A stretch of DNA of 20,779 nucleotides. It comes from Oscillospiraceae bacterium (lineage in GTDB: Bacteria; Bacillota_A; Clostridia; Oscillospirales; Oscillospiraceae). A program made the position numbers and the translations under genes. Position 1 is the stretch's first letter. Every line of letters starts with the position of its first letter. A model generated the notes under the pieces. That model worked only from the letters and a program-made list of their open reading frames with translations. It did no database searches and had not been told where the DNA came from. Where the stretch lies: NCBI GenBank assembly GCA_017415945.1, contig JAFQDR010000053.1, forward strand, positions 1 through 20,779, written 5' to 3'. Shown here piece by piece: positions 1-9,282 of this stretch.

Positions 1-12
1 GGTCCTCCTCTC
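1..12 (-). promoter_or_regulatory. Ribosome binding site of a minus-strand gene starting left of the window
   Basis: Read on the minus strand the first bases are GAGAGGAGGACC, a near-perfect Shine-Dalgarno sequence. No start codon follows inside the window, so the gene it would serve begins just beyond the left edge. This is inferred from the motif alone. Confidence 0.4.
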
Positions 13-105
13 ATTGCACTGCTTACATATTTATTCTATTATATCACAAAACTGTGAATAATTCAAGGCGTTTCTTTCCTTTTACCTTGATATGCGCCAA
101 ACAAG

Positions 106-130
106 ATGGCATCGGATATTTCACGATGCC
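106..130 (-). terminator. Probable intrinsic terminator of the DUF6809-like gene
   Basis: GGCATCG at 108-114 pairs perfectly with CGATGCC at 124-130 around a 9-base loop. On the minus strand it lies just after the stop of the small gene ending at 149 and is followed by ATCTTGTTT, a weak U-rich tail. Position and orientation fit a terminator, but the tail is imperfect. Confidence 0.5.
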
Positions 131-148
131 TGATTTGCTGTTTTGTTG

Positions 149-421
149 TTATTCTTCGTCTGTTTGCACCTCCATCGTGAGCCTTGCTCCAAGGCGGAAA
201 GCGTATTCGAAGATGGCTGCTTCGGCAAGGCTTACGTACTCATCCCAGCAGTCGTGGAACTTTTCGAAGATCTCCTTCTGCTCGTCGGTGAAGGTCTTTG
301 CCAAGTCATCGTGATGTCTTGCCATATATCCGAGTAGCTCCTTCATCTCCTTTGAGTTGTTTCTGCTGTCCTCTTGCGGAACGATGTTTCCGTGCCATAG
401 CTCTTTTATCATACTTTTCAT
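149..421 (-). CDS. Small DUF6809-like protein of unknown function
   Basis: This is a 90-residue soluble, acidic protein with no signal peptide or membrane segment. It is rich in charged residues and looks all-helical. It resembles the small clostridial family DUF6809, in which a conserved centre (MARHHDDLAKTFTDEQKEIF) is followed by a Tyr/Leu/Ala/Glu-rich helix and ends in FRLGARL. The family has no established function. The ATG at 421 is supported by AGGAGG nine bases upstream, and a hairpin at 106-130 follows the stop. A decayed paralogue lies at 4665-4857 in the same orientation, with the 150-200 bases upstream of the gene also duplicated. Family assignment is from recall of the sequence pattern. 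The gene itself is well supported by the RBS and by the existence of a homologous copy. Confidence 0.75.
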   Translation of the reverse strand: MKSMIKELWHGNIVPQEDSRNNSKEMKELLGYMARHHDDLAKTFTDEQKEIFEKFHDCWDEYVSLAEAAIFEYAFRLGARLTMEVQTDEE

Positions 422-562
422 AGGTTGTACCTCCTGTTAGCACAACAACATACCACAGAAGAGAGAGGAAGTCCAGTACTTTTTCGAAAATAAATCGGGG
501 CTTTTTCACGGGCCTTTTCTTTGACTACTGCGATGCAAATTGTGAGTGTTGAGAGAAGGCGC

Positions 563-591
563 TTGACTATTACGCTGATGTATGGTATAAT
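563..591 (+). promoter_or_regulatory. Consensus sigma-A type promoter pointing right, no recognised gene behind it
   Basis: TTGACT at 563-568 and TATAAT at 586-591 are separated by exactly 17 bases, close to the ideal vegetative promoter. It points away from the DUF6809-like gene. The DNA downstream, up to the IS3 remnant at 776, has only a short open frame (ATG at 521, upstream of the promoter) that I do not recognise. The second copy of the block keeps the TTGACT box (5005-5010) but has a degraded -10 (CACAAT, 5028-5033). A small RNA or a lost gene is possible. Confidence 0.55.
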
Positions 592-775
592 AACGGCAGA
601 AAAAGAAATTTTGCGGAGTCGGATTTTCGATTTCCTGATAGCATCCATATCCCACCGAAACGGGCTTGACCACATATTTGACCATAGATGCAAAGAAGAG
701 ACGATTCTCGGTATTGTTGTGCCCCAATTTGTACGACAGCACAAAAAAGGTCTCTATAGTAGAAAATGTTGAATT

Positions 776-1324
776 TTAAGCAGCAAACTGACTTCGTTTT
801 TCAAATGAGGTCAGTTTTGTTTTGATCTGGATCCGTTCGTTGTTATAGAAATGAATGTATTCACCTATGAGAAGGCGAGCCTCCTCATAGGTTTTCAACT
901 TCGCACGATAAATGCATTCTGTTTTGAGGATAGAGAAGAAGTTTTCCGCTGTTGCGTTGTCATACAGATTTCATTTGCTTGATATTGACGGCGTAATGTG
1001 GTATGCTTGTGTTAGCTTGAAATATGCGTGGGAAGTATATTGAAAGCCTTGGTCACTGTGGAGTTGCAGCTCTGCAGTGACTTTCTCTTTTCTCTTGGCT
1101 GCTTTAATGGTGTCCAACACAAGATTAACCGTTTGCTGTGTTCCGGTCTTGTATGCAATTATGCTGTTGTCATACAAATCTCGGATGATAGAAAGATACA
1201 GAATACTTTGGTTCGTGTGTATGTACGAAATATTATTTGATCACTTTGGGTTCGGTCTATCCGCTTTGAAGTTCTGCTTCCAAAGGTTATTATATTCCTG
1301 TATGTGTCGGTACTCTCTTGGCAT
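776..1324 (-). pseudogene. IS3-family transposase remnant (orfA start fused to orfB core, two nonsense codons)
   Basis: One continuous minus-strand frame starts at ATG 1324, with AGGAGGG just upstream, and begins MPREYRHIQEY, the typical N-terminus of an IS3-family OrfA. After about 22 codons it passes directly into the integrase core of OrfB: ISYIHTNQ, then LYDNSIIAYKTG, then LHSDQGFQYTS, then YDNATAENFFSILK, and it ends ERIQIKTKL...QFAA at 776. Most of OrfA and the first part of OrfB are missing, so an internal deletion of well over 100 codons has joined the two in frame. TGA codons interrupt the frame near 1241-1243 (where Trp is expected) and at 971-973 (where the conserved Gly before NPYDN is expected). 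The element is dead. The TGTCC-containing sequence near 1386 may be what remains of one terminal inverted repeat. Confidence 0.85.
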
Positions 1325-1452
1325 AAAAATCCCTCCTATGGTTCTTTTCTCTATTCTACCATAGAAGGGCCTTTTTGTCATTGTCCGTTTTTACTGGACT
1401 TGTTCAATCGGGATATTCTTTTCATCTTCTCAGTTATAAACTGTCTAATCCG

Positions 1453-1469
1453 AACGCAGTATTTGCGTT
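1453..1469 (-). terminator. Short hairpin after the aldolase operon, possible weak terminator
   Basis: AACGCA at 1453-1458 pairs with TGCGTT at 1464-1469 around a 5-base loop, about 25 bases past the aldolase stop. There is no clear U-tract on the minus strand, so terminator function is uncertain. Confidence 0.3.
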
Positions 1470-1492
1470 AGTTGTGTTTATGTTTGTAAAAC

Positions 1493-2338
1493 TTATGCGT
1501 GTCCATTAGAACCAAACAACTTAATTTTTTTCTTAACCACTTCACGCATAGCGACAACTTTGTGTGCTCTGCGCTCGTGATACGCTCCGGTGAAATCTCT
1601 GAGAGCAGCGTCAGCGCCTGCGTATATATCGGTAAAGATATTAACCTTGGTAATTCCGTTATATATACATTCTTTTAAATCGGCTTGGGAAAGTCCTGAA
1701 CCACCGTGTAATACCAAGGGTGTGCTGATAGTATTACGAATTACCTTTAATCTTTCAATATCAAGTTTCGGGGTACAAGTGTAAGTGCCGTGAGCCGTGC
1801 CTATGGCAATAGCTAGAGCATCAATACCCGTCTTTTCTACAAAATCCTTAGCCATATTGGGATCTGTATAAAATTTTGTTGGGTCATCCATATGTGAATC
1901 CCCCTCCTGAGAACCCTCATTATCGCCAACATGTCCAAGCTCTCCCTCTATTGTAGCATTTTTAGAATGAGCAATAGCAGCCATTTCAGCCACTGCCTTA
2001 ATATTATCTTCGTAAGTAGCTGTGGAACAATCGTACATTACCGAACGAAATCCAATTTCTAATGCCTCGACGCATTTTTCGTATGTCAAACCGTGGTCAA
2101 AATGGACAACAACTGGCACCGATGCCTTCTTTGCCATATTCACCATTGCAGGACCAATAAGTTGAAGTTCGGCATGTCTTAACAAAACCTCTGCAGTTCC
2201 CAATATAATAGGGGAACGAAGCTCTTCTGCCGCTGATATAGCAGCTTCAATAGCGTCGGTATCAGTTGTGTTAAATAATCCTACACCATAATGATGCTTT
2301 TGCGCATCCAATAACACATCATTTAAATTTACCAACAT
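1493..2338 (-). CDS. Class II (zinc-dependent) ketose-bisphosphate aldolase, GatY/KbaY/FbaA-like
   Basis: This 281-residue cytoplasmic enzyme has the usual length and motif order of the class II aldolases. HFDHG (79-83) supplies the catalytic Asp81 and zinc ligand His82. EGELGHVG (131-138) is the conserved glutamate loop. GTAHG (180-184) supplies zinc ligand His183, and LHGGSG (210-215) supplies His211. KVNIFTD (231-237) is the C-terminal phosphate-binding strand. The family splits ketose-1-phosphates or 1,6-bisphosphates into dihydroxyacetone phosphate and an aldehyde; motifs alone do not fix whether the substrate is fructose-, tagatose- or another bisphosphate. It is the last gene of a three-gene operon, 20 bases after the isomerase, with RBS AAGGAG. 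Expected role: cleave the sugar phosphate made by the upstream isomerase and kinase. Family certainty is high; substrate is unknown. Confidence 0.93.
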   Translation of the reverse strand: MLVNLNDVLLDAQKHHYGVGLFNTTDTDAIEAAISAAEELRSPIILGTAEVLLRHAELQLIGPAMVNMAKKASVPVVVHFDHGLTYEKCVEALEIGFRSVMYDCSTATYEDNIKAVAEMAAIAHSKNATIEGELGHVGDNEGSQEGDSHMDDPTKFYTDPNMAKDFVEKTGIDALAIAIGTAHGTYTCTPKLDIERLKVIRNTISTPLVLHGGSGLSQADLKECIYNGITKVNIFTDIYAGADAALRDFTGAYHERRAHKVVAMREVVKKKIKLFGSNGHA

Positions 2339-2358
2339 TATAAAATACTCCTTTTCAC

Positions 2359-4106
<1,748 letters not shown>

Positions 4107-4130
4107 AACACACCCTCCTTTTTCAAATTA

Positions 4131-4159
4131 ATTATATCAGTTAACCTTCAAACTGTAAA
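4131..4159 (-). promoter_or_regulatory. Promoter of the kinase-isomerase-aldolase operon with operator-like palindrome
   Basis: On the minus strand TTTACA (4154-4159) and TATAAT (4131-4136) are separated by 17 bases, 25 bases before the HTH-kinase start. The spacer carries the inverted repeat CAGTT-8-AACTG (4138-4155), and AGGTT-type words recur nearby. An XRE-type autoregulator would be expected to bind here, and the HTH domain of the first gene is the obvious candidate. Confidence 0.65.
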
Positions 4160-4222
4160 CCTACTCATTTTCAAGATTAACCGTTTTAATCGTCAAAAAG
4201 AGAACTTCTATCTACTTCCCGT

Positions 4223-4324
4223 AGAGTTCTGCACCATTACGTTGTCATAAGGATTGCCTTTATTATACATGTGTGGCGTAATAATGAAAAATTGAGTAAG
4301 CTTAAAATATCCGTACGAGGTATA
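4223..4324 (-). pseudogene. Second IS3-family transposase fragment
   Basis: A 34-codon minus-strand frame reads YTSYGYFKLTQ, then ITPHMYNKGNPYDN and VMVQNS. This corresponds to the same part of OrfB as the remnant near 960-1030, between the DQGFQYTS and AENFFS motifs. Unlike that copy, it retains the conserved GNPYDN. It has no start or stop and is flanked by unrelated sequence, so it is a scrap of a separate IS3-type insertion on the other side of the sugar operon. Confidence 0.65.
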
Positions 4325-4340
4325 TTATCCCGGCCAGTAA

Positions 4341-4460
4341 AACGCAGATGTATATGTTGAAGTTTCAGATGAAATTGCTGAATTTCTGGAAGAACAACGT
4401 CCGAAAAAAGCAAGTACAATCCGGAAGATGTATCGTCACAAGTCGCATTATTTTCTTTGA
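4341..4460 (+). pseudogene. Fragment resembling the N-terminus of a sigma-70-like protein from conjugative elements
   Basis: A plus-strand frame of 39 codons reads NADVYVEVSDEIAEFLEEQR, then RKMYRHKSHYF, and stops at 4458-4460. This resembles the start of the small sigma-70-like factors carried by clostridial conjugative elements, where a VSDEVAE-type segment is followed by a basic YRHK segment. There is no start codon and no sigma region 2 or 4, so only a short broken piece remains. The identification is by pattern memory only. Confidence 0.4.
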
Positions 4461-4629
4461 ATGTTTGCAGATATAAAATGTTTTTGTTTTCAAATTTTAA
4501 GGTTAGTTCAGAATCCTTATATCGAACACCTCAAATTGCTGATATAATCATTTTACGGTGCTGTATTTTCGGTCGCAGGAAACACCATATGACAAGAAAG
4601 GAAGACTTTTTTGCAGAGGAGTTAAAAAA

Positions 4630-4651
4630 GGATAGGTTATTACGCCTATCC
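4630..4651 (-). terminator. Intrinsic terminator behind the decayed DUF6809 copy
   Basis: On the minus strand GGATAGG (4645-4651) pairs perfectly with CCTATCC (4630-4636) around an 8-base loop and is followed by six T residues. It lies 14 bases past the remnant's stop and is a textbook rho-independent terminator. Confidence 0.75.
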
Positions 4652-4664
4652 TAATAATCATTAT

Positions 4665-4857
4665 TTATTCTTTGACCGTCTGTATCTCCAGTATAAGCCT
4701 CGATCCGAGCCTGAATGCATATTCGAAGAAGGCGGCTTTGGCAAGACTGATGCCTTGCCATGTAACTGAGAAGTTCATTCATCTATTTCGAGTGGTTTCT
4801 GCTGTCCTCTTGTGGAATTATACTTCTATGCCATAGCGCTTTTATCATATTTTTTAT
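4665..4857 (-). pseudogene. Decayed second copy of the DUF6809-like gene
   Basis: The translation matches the protein at 149-421, with IKALWHRSIIPQEDSRNHSK at the start and AAFFEYAFRLGSRLILEIQT at the end. Three lesions are visible. The start codon is ATA instead of ATG (4855-4857). A TAG stands where copy 1 has GAG after the NHSK stretch. A deletion of about 28 codons with a frame change joins the MARH segment directly to the final helix. A terminator (4630-4651) and the duplicated upstream DNA are still present, so this was once a full gene copy. Confidence 0.8.
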
Positions 4858-5060
4858 AGGTTGTGCCTCCTTTTTCTGTCAGCACAACATCATACCGAAG
4901 AAGAGAGGGGAAGTCCAGCGCTTTTTCGGAAATAAATCCAACTTTTTCTCCGAGTGTTTTCTTTGAAAACTGTACCGCAATTTTTGCGTTTTGAGGAAAT
5001 GCGATTGACTGTTTCTTTGAAGTATAGCACAATAGTAGCAGAATAAGATATCTTGCGGCT
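4665..5060 (-). repeat. Duplicated block, copy 2 (decayed)
   Basis: This is the counterpart of 149-625 in direct orientation. The gene portion is a pseudogene. The upstream portion keeps AGAGGGGAAGTCCAG, CTTTTTCGGAAATAAATC and the TTGACT box at 5005-5010. Numerous substitutions show the duplication is old. Confidence 0.65.
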
Positions 5061-5157
5061 TTAAACATTTTACCGGGAGATAATAATGATGTACAAACAA
5101 AAGAAATGAAGCGCTTCGTGATTCACACAATTGCCGCCCTTGTCAAACTCAAATGAA

Positions 5158-5505
5158 TCAGATCAGCACACCCTCGCAATGATCTACCTCGTGCTGAATA
5201 ATCTGCGCTGTGAAGCCTGTGTAGCTTTTGATCCGCACCTGCATCTCGGTGGTCTGATACTTCACCTTGATGCTCTTGTACCGCTTGCACGGTCGCGGAC
5301 CGCCGAGGAGTGACAGACAGCCTTCCTTGGTGTCGTATGCGTTGTCCTTTTTGATGATCTCGGGATTGAGCATCACCTTATAAGTCGGCGTATTCCCGCT
5401 TTCATCGAGAAACGCGATGATGCGCTTCTTGACATCGATCATGTTCGCTGCCATGCCGACACAGCCGTCCTTGTGCGCAAGCCGTGCCGTCCGCGTGGTT
5501 ATACC
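5158..5505 (-). pseudogene. Peptide deformylase lacking its N-terminal part
   Basis: The frame carries the hallmarks of a short clostridial peptide deformylase, the metalloenzyme that removes the formyl group from nascent proteins. These are HKDGCVGMAANM (the motif-1 region), EGCLSLLGGPR with metal ligand Cys, and QIIQHEVDHCEGVLI with the HExxH ligands, ending normally at 5158. Counting from the ATG at 5454 the product would be 98 residues (Cys46, His88, Glu89, His92). Homology continues upstream of that ATG to about 5505, with no ATG, GTG or TTG available, and then stops. Roughly the first 35-40 residues of a normal enzyme of about 136 residues are therefore missing. The gene is most likely dead. 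A short product from 5454 would keep the metal site but lose the first helix and half of motif 1. Confidence 0.75.
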
Positions 5506-5547
5506 GATTTGAGAATTTGATGAATTGGTGAATTATAAACAAAATGA

Positions 5548-5619
5548 GTTCAGAAATCTCCTGTTATGTGCGCTAAACTCCTATTAATTTGTAGGAATTT
5601 GCAGTATAATTCATATAAT
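5548..5619 (+). promoter_or_regulatory. Regulated promoter of solute-binding protein 1 (shared operator A)
   Basis: GTTCAGAA (5548), TTATGT (5564) and CCTATTA (5580) occur with the same spacing as in the promoter of the second binding protein at 11910; 29 of 39 bases are identical without gaps. Two possible -10 boxes follow (TATAAT at 5605-5610 and 5614-5619), and neither has a good -35. That fits a promoter needing an activator, probably the AraC-family protein encoded at 13602-14477. Confidence 0.65.
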
Positions 5620-5703
5620 ACAAGCGATGATCCGTTATTTCAATCGGCTCATGATCGCTTTGTGCTCTCAAAGCGGGAGCTCACAGAATAGGAGGTTGGG
5701 TTT

Positions 5704-7203
5704 ATGAAAACAACAACAAAAAAAAGTCTTCAAAAAGGTGCGATTCTGCTGGCGATTCTCTTGCTTCTGGAGTCGCTGTCTGTTCTGACAGCCTGCTCGA
5801 ATGAAGAGGCATCGAAGACAGTCGATCAAACAACTGTAACTGATGCAGAGCAAAACGAGGCTGTAATCGAAGAGCTTACAGACGGACTTGAAGACATCAA
5901 TATGGAGGGCTATGAGTTTAACATTCTGGCAACAGAAATGGCATGGACTAGAGCAAAATACGATGCGGAGCAGGACGGCGAGCCGATAAACGACGCAATC
6001 AGTACACGGAATCGCTATTTAGAGGAGCGTTTTAACTGCGATATCGTTGTATTATCCGACACGGCCCATGCTTCGGCAATGAACAAGGCAACCAACGATG
6101 TGCAAAGTGATGACGGCGTATTTGATATGGTATCGCTTTATGATGTATACATTTCTGTCATGCTGCCTTATATTGCCGATTGGAATAATGTTTCGCAGCT
6201 GAAGCTCGATAAGCCCTGGTGGAATCCCGACGCAACCGTAGTATATAACTGGGGCGGAAAGCAGTGTACCATCAATGGATACACCAGCTTGACTGCGATT
6301 TCCTCTACCAATGCAATTGCTTTTAACAAGGATATGCTCGAAACACTCAATGTGGAAAGCAAAGAGCTGTATGATCGGGTCAGAAACGGCAGCTGGACAC
6401 TCGATGCCATGTATGCATACGGTAAACAGGCAATCACCGATTTGAACGGTGACAGTAAGATTGACCTCAAGGATGACCGCTTTGCCATCCAAGACGGCAA
6501 TTCCATTAAAAATCTGGTTAATGCGGCTGTTGCCTCAGCCGGCATTCGCTATGTTGGCTATGATGCCAACCACAATCCAGTTTATCAATTCGATAACGAA
6601 AAAAGCATTAATATGTACCAAAAGTTGATCGAAAAATCCTTTAACGAGGGTGTGCTGATTACCAATGCCGCGAATCCCGACCGCGGTACATCGGTGCCCA
6701 TTTTCCTTGAAAACCGTGCGCTTTTTGTTCATGCGAGCATGCTGGGTATGGAAACTGTTCGAGGTGTCGATCAGTTTGATATCGGTATACTTCCTTTCCC
6801 GAAATTTGATGAAACGGTTGATGATTACCGTTCCTTGTCTGTAGGAAGCGCAACCTGCTTCCTGCCTCGCACCGTGTCGCCCGATGATTACGACAGGATC
6901 GGTACGATGCTTGAGGCAATGGCATTCTATTCCTATTATGAAGTGCTTCCGGTATATAAGGAAATTGCGCTTAAGACAAAATCAACACGTGACAATGAAA
7001 GTTCCGATATGCTGGATATCATCTTCAATACTATCTGTTTCGACCTTGGACACACACTCGAGCATATTGTAACCAAGCCTTTGATTGCAGCAGCTTTTCT
7101 GAAAAAGGACAGTACACTGGTTGCTTCATCCATTGAAGCGAACAAGGAAGTCATTCGAGCGGAAATCGAAAAGCTGCTTGAAGCCGCAAAAGATATTTTT
7201 TAA
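5704..7203 (+). CDS. Lipoprotein extracellular solute-binding protein (carbohydrate ABC transporter family 1-like), paralogue 1
   Basis: This 499-residue lipoprotein begins with a basic N-terminus, a hydrophobic stretch (12-29) and a lipobox LTAC with lipidated Cys31, so it is anchored outside the membrane. The mature part has the layout of large family-1 carbohydrate-binding proteins: YEFNIL near 70, NDAISTRNRYLEERF (96-110), KPWWNPD (170-176), FNKDMLE (207-213), GSWTLD (229-234) and LPFPKFDE further on. An EF-hand-like loop DLNGDSKIDLKD (246-257) suggests bound calcium. RBS AGGAGG precedes the ATG. It is a clear paralogue of the protein at 12026-13504. No permease or ATPase genes adjoin it, so the rest of the transporter must be encoded elsewhere. 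The glycan bound is presumably the substrate of the neighbouring PL8 and GH2 enzymes. Confidence 0.88.
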   Translation: MKTTTKKSLQKGAILLAILLLLESLSVLTACSNEEASKTVDQTTVTDAEQNEAVIEELTDGLEDINMEGYEFNILATEMAWTRAKYDAEQDGEPINDAISTRNRYLEERFNCDIVVLSDTAHASAMNKATNDVQSDDGVFDMVSLYDVYISVMLPYIADWNNVSQLKLDKPWWNPDATVVYNWGGKQCTINGYTSLTAISSTNAIAFNKDMLETLNVESKELYDRVRNGSWTLDAMYAYGKQAITDLNGDSKIDLKDDRFAIQDGNSIKNLVNAAVASAGIRYVGYDANHNPVYQFDNEKSINMYQKLIEKSFNEGVLITNAANPDRGTSVPIFLENRALFVHASMLGMETVRGVDQFDIGILPFPKFDETVDDYRSLSVGSATCFLPRTVSPDDYDRIGTMLEAMAFYSYYEVLPVYKEIALKTKSTRDNESSDMLDIIFNTICFDLGHTLEHIVTKPLIAAAFLKKDSTLVASSIEANKEVIRAEIEKLLEAAKDIF

Positions 7204-7226
7204 TAATCATTTATAAAAATATGGAA

Positions 7227-7296
7227 GAAATCATGGCTGCAAATCTGACACAAATCTGCAGACATGATTTCATCATGCTGCGATGTTATTTTTTTT
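7227..7296 (+). terminator. Large hairpin with T8 tract between binding protein 1 and PL8 gene
   Basis: GAAATCATG (7227-7235) pairs perfectly with CATGATTTC (7263-7271). Inside, CTGCA (7237) pairs with TGCAG, and a T8 run lies at 7289-7296, 17 bases after the stem. It could be a partial terminator or attenuator that lowers expression of the enzymes relative to the binding protein, because no promoter is evident between it and the PL8 start. Confidence 0.5.
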
Positions 7297-7329
7297 CATG
7301 CACTACAGTAAAAAGAAAGGAAGACCTCT

Positions 7330-9189
7330 TTGCAGGTCGGTTTTGTTGAAATGAATTCTGTAAAAGCACGTTATCAAGCACTATTATGGGAAAAAATAGA
7401 GGACGGGAGGCCCATACCGGAGCTTTCCTGCGATGGGCAGTATTGGCACTATATGCAGTTTGACTGCACTTCTGAGGATCCCGCAGCATGGGATGGTAAG
7501 CTTTATATTGATACGCTCCAGCGCTACATCAATCTCTCTGGGAAGGAGATATTCCAAGATCAGGCGCTTCAAGGGAAAATACTATCTGCGCTGGATTATT
7601 GGCTGGATCACGATTTTCAAAATCCGAATTGGTGGTATAATCAAATCGGTGTGCCTACTGCGATATCCAATATCTGCCTCATGCTGGAACTGATTTTATC
7701 GGACAGTCAGAAAAATAAATGCGTTGAGATCATCTCACGAGGGGTGCTTCCCGGATGTCAGACCCATTTTCAATGGACGGGAACAAATCTGATCTGGGGT
7801 GTATGGACAACGATTCGCGCTGCGCTGATTACCGGAGACTCGGATATGCTGACGGAGGCACTCGGGTTGGCTTCGAGGGAGATGAAAATCGCGCCCGATT
7901 CGCTTGAAGGGATTAAACGTGACGGCGGCTTCTTTCAGCATGGTCCACAGCTTTATTCGTGCGGATACGGCAGATCTTTCACAACCGAAATCGCGACTAT
8001 GGCATATATCCTTTCGGGCTCTCCCTATCAATTCTCAGAGAAATCGCTGAAAAATTTTACAAGCCATGTGCTTGACGGTCAGCGGCATTTATCGCGGGGC
8101 GGATATTTCGACTATAATTGTATCGGACGTGAAATCAGCCGTCCCGGTGCCACCGATATTGCGTCAAAGGATCAATTTGGCTTTTATCAATCGCTGAAAC
8201 GAATGAAGAACACGGCGGAGATGCCGCGCAAAGACGAAATTGCCGCCTACATTGCCTCGATTGAAGATGTCACACAGGATGTGATGTGCGATGTGAAATA
8301 TTTCTCGATCGTGAAATATCTTTCCAATAAGCAACCGGGCTACTATATCGGTGTGAGAGGACATGATAAAAGTCTGCGCGGCGGGGAACAGCTGCTCGGC
8401 GAGAACATATTGGGCTACAATCTCTGCTATGGCTCGGTGATCTGCATTATGGAGGATGGAGACGAATATTCGAAGGTGTTCCCGGTTTGGGATTTCTCTA
8501 TGATTCCGGGAACAACAGCATATGAAGAAAGCGACGAAATGCTGATTAGACGAGGAGAATGGAAACATGATCCGGGCAGGAGAATTTCCTGTACCGGAGC
8601 TTCTGACGGTCATATCGGAATGATGCACATGGAATTGATTTCGAAAGGCATATCGGGAGAACTGGTGTTTGTGACTTATGAAAGCGGCATTGCGGTATTG
8701 GCAAAGCATCTTCATGCAGAGAATTGTGGGAAGCGAATCCGCACAACCCTGAATCAATGTGCTGCGAATATGCCTTTGTGCGGAAGCACCCCCCTTGAAG
8801 GCGAGGCAGTCGTGGAAAGCGCTGTTTCAAACGCGGGCTTTACATATCGGTGTCTTGACGGAGGAAAGCTTACCGCCCGCTGCATTACACAGCAGGGAAG
8901 CTGGAGGCGAAATAATCATTCGGAGAGTGACGAACCTATCTCAAAAGAGGTATTCACGGTATACATTGACCACGGTGAAGCGATTGAAAATGGCAGCTTT
9001 GCATATGCTGTTGAGCATAACGAAAGCATGACGTCAGAGAGTCAGATTGTCTGTGTTACGAATACAGAAGCACTGTCTGCGGTGGAATTCGCCGATGGAC
9101 GCGCCGCTGTATATTTCCATGAACCCGGCACATATACAACAAGCTGCGGCAAGCGTGTGTCCGGATCCGGTGCTGTTATTATAGGGTGA
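7330..9189 (+). CDS. Polysaccharide lyase family 8-like enzyme without signal peptide
   Basis: This 619-residue protein carries the PL8 (hyaluronate/chondroitin AC/xanthan lyase) pattern in order: NPNWWYNQIGVP (98-109), TGTN (150-153), DGGFFQHGPQLYSCGYG (198-214), RGGYFDYNCIGREISR (256-271), GEN (358-360) and VWDFSMIPGTT (386-396). Candidate catalytic residues by family comparison are Asn153, His204, Tyr213 and Arg267/Arg271. The family cleaves uronic-acid-containing chains by beta-elimination. It is shorter than typical members (about 700-1000) and lacks a signal peptide, so it probably works on imported oligosaccharides in the cytoplasm. The start is either TTG 7330 (GGAAG seven bases upstream) or ATG 7351; the TTG sits in a small hairpin, GACCT-6-AGGTC. 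The exact uronide substrate cannot be read from the sequence. Confidence 0.85.
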   Translation: MQVGFVEMNSVKARYQALLWEKIEDGRPIPELSCDGQYWHYMQFDCTSEDPAAWDGKLYIDTLQRYINLSGKEIFQDQALQGKILSALDYWLDHDFQNPNWWYNQIGVPTAISNICLMLELILSDSQKNKCVEIISRGVLPGCQTHFQWTGTNLIWGVWTTIRAALITGDSDMLTEALGLASREMKIAPDSLEGIKRDGGFFQHGPQLYSCGYGRSFTTEIATMAYILSGSPYQFSEKSLKNFTSHVLDGQRHLSRGGYFDYNCIGREISRPGATDIASKDQFGFYQSLKRMKNTAEMPRKDEIAAYIASIEDVTQDVMCDVKYFSIVKYLSNKQPGYYIGVRGHDKSLRGGEQLLGENILGYNLCYGSVICIMEDGDEYSKVFPVWDFSMIPGTTAYEESDEMLIRRGEWKHDPGRRISCTGASDGHIGMMHMELISKGISGELVFVTYESGIAVLAKHLHAENCGKRIRTTLNQCAANMPLCGSTPLEGEAVVESAVSNAGFTYRCLDGGKLTARCITQQGSWRRNNHSESDEPISKEVFTVYIDHGEAIENGSFAYAVEHNESMTSESQIVCVTNTEALSAVEFADGRAAVYFHEPGTYTTSCGKRVSGSGAVIIG

Positions 9190-9212
9190 CCATGACAGCA
9201 GCAAAAAAAGAC

Positions 9213-9241
9213 TTTACATTCGAGTCAAATCGTGGTACAAT
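9213..9241 (+). promoter_or_regulatory. Internal promoter for the GH2 gene
   Basis: TTTACA (9213-9218) and TACAAT (9236-9241) are 17 bases apart in the 93-base gap between the PL8 stop and the GH2 start. This is a good vegetative-type promoter, allowing GH2 expression independent of the upstream promoter. Confidence 0.6.
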
Positions 9242-9282
9242 GCGGTTAGGCCGCAAAGACATTATGAAAAAAGGAGTTTTCC

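Larger units (their letters stand above)
149..625 (-). repeat. Duplicated block, copy 1 (DUF6809-like gene plus upstream region)
   Basis: The small gene and about 200 bases upstream of its start recur at 4665-5060 in the same orientation. Clear matches include the RBS region, the stretch with GAAGAGAGAGGAAGTCCAG (459 on) against GAAGAGAGGGGAAGTCCAG (4899 on), the following CTTTTTCG, and a TTGACT box 17 bases before an AT-rich hexamer. The two copies flank the aldolase-isomerase-kinase operon as direct repeats about 4.5 kb apart. Confidence 0.7.

Noticed and set aside
521..772. Plus-strand open frame of 83 codons across the consensus promoter
   Set aside because: It starts upstream of the promoter it would use, has no RBS and no recognised motif; the second copy of the block does not preserve it.
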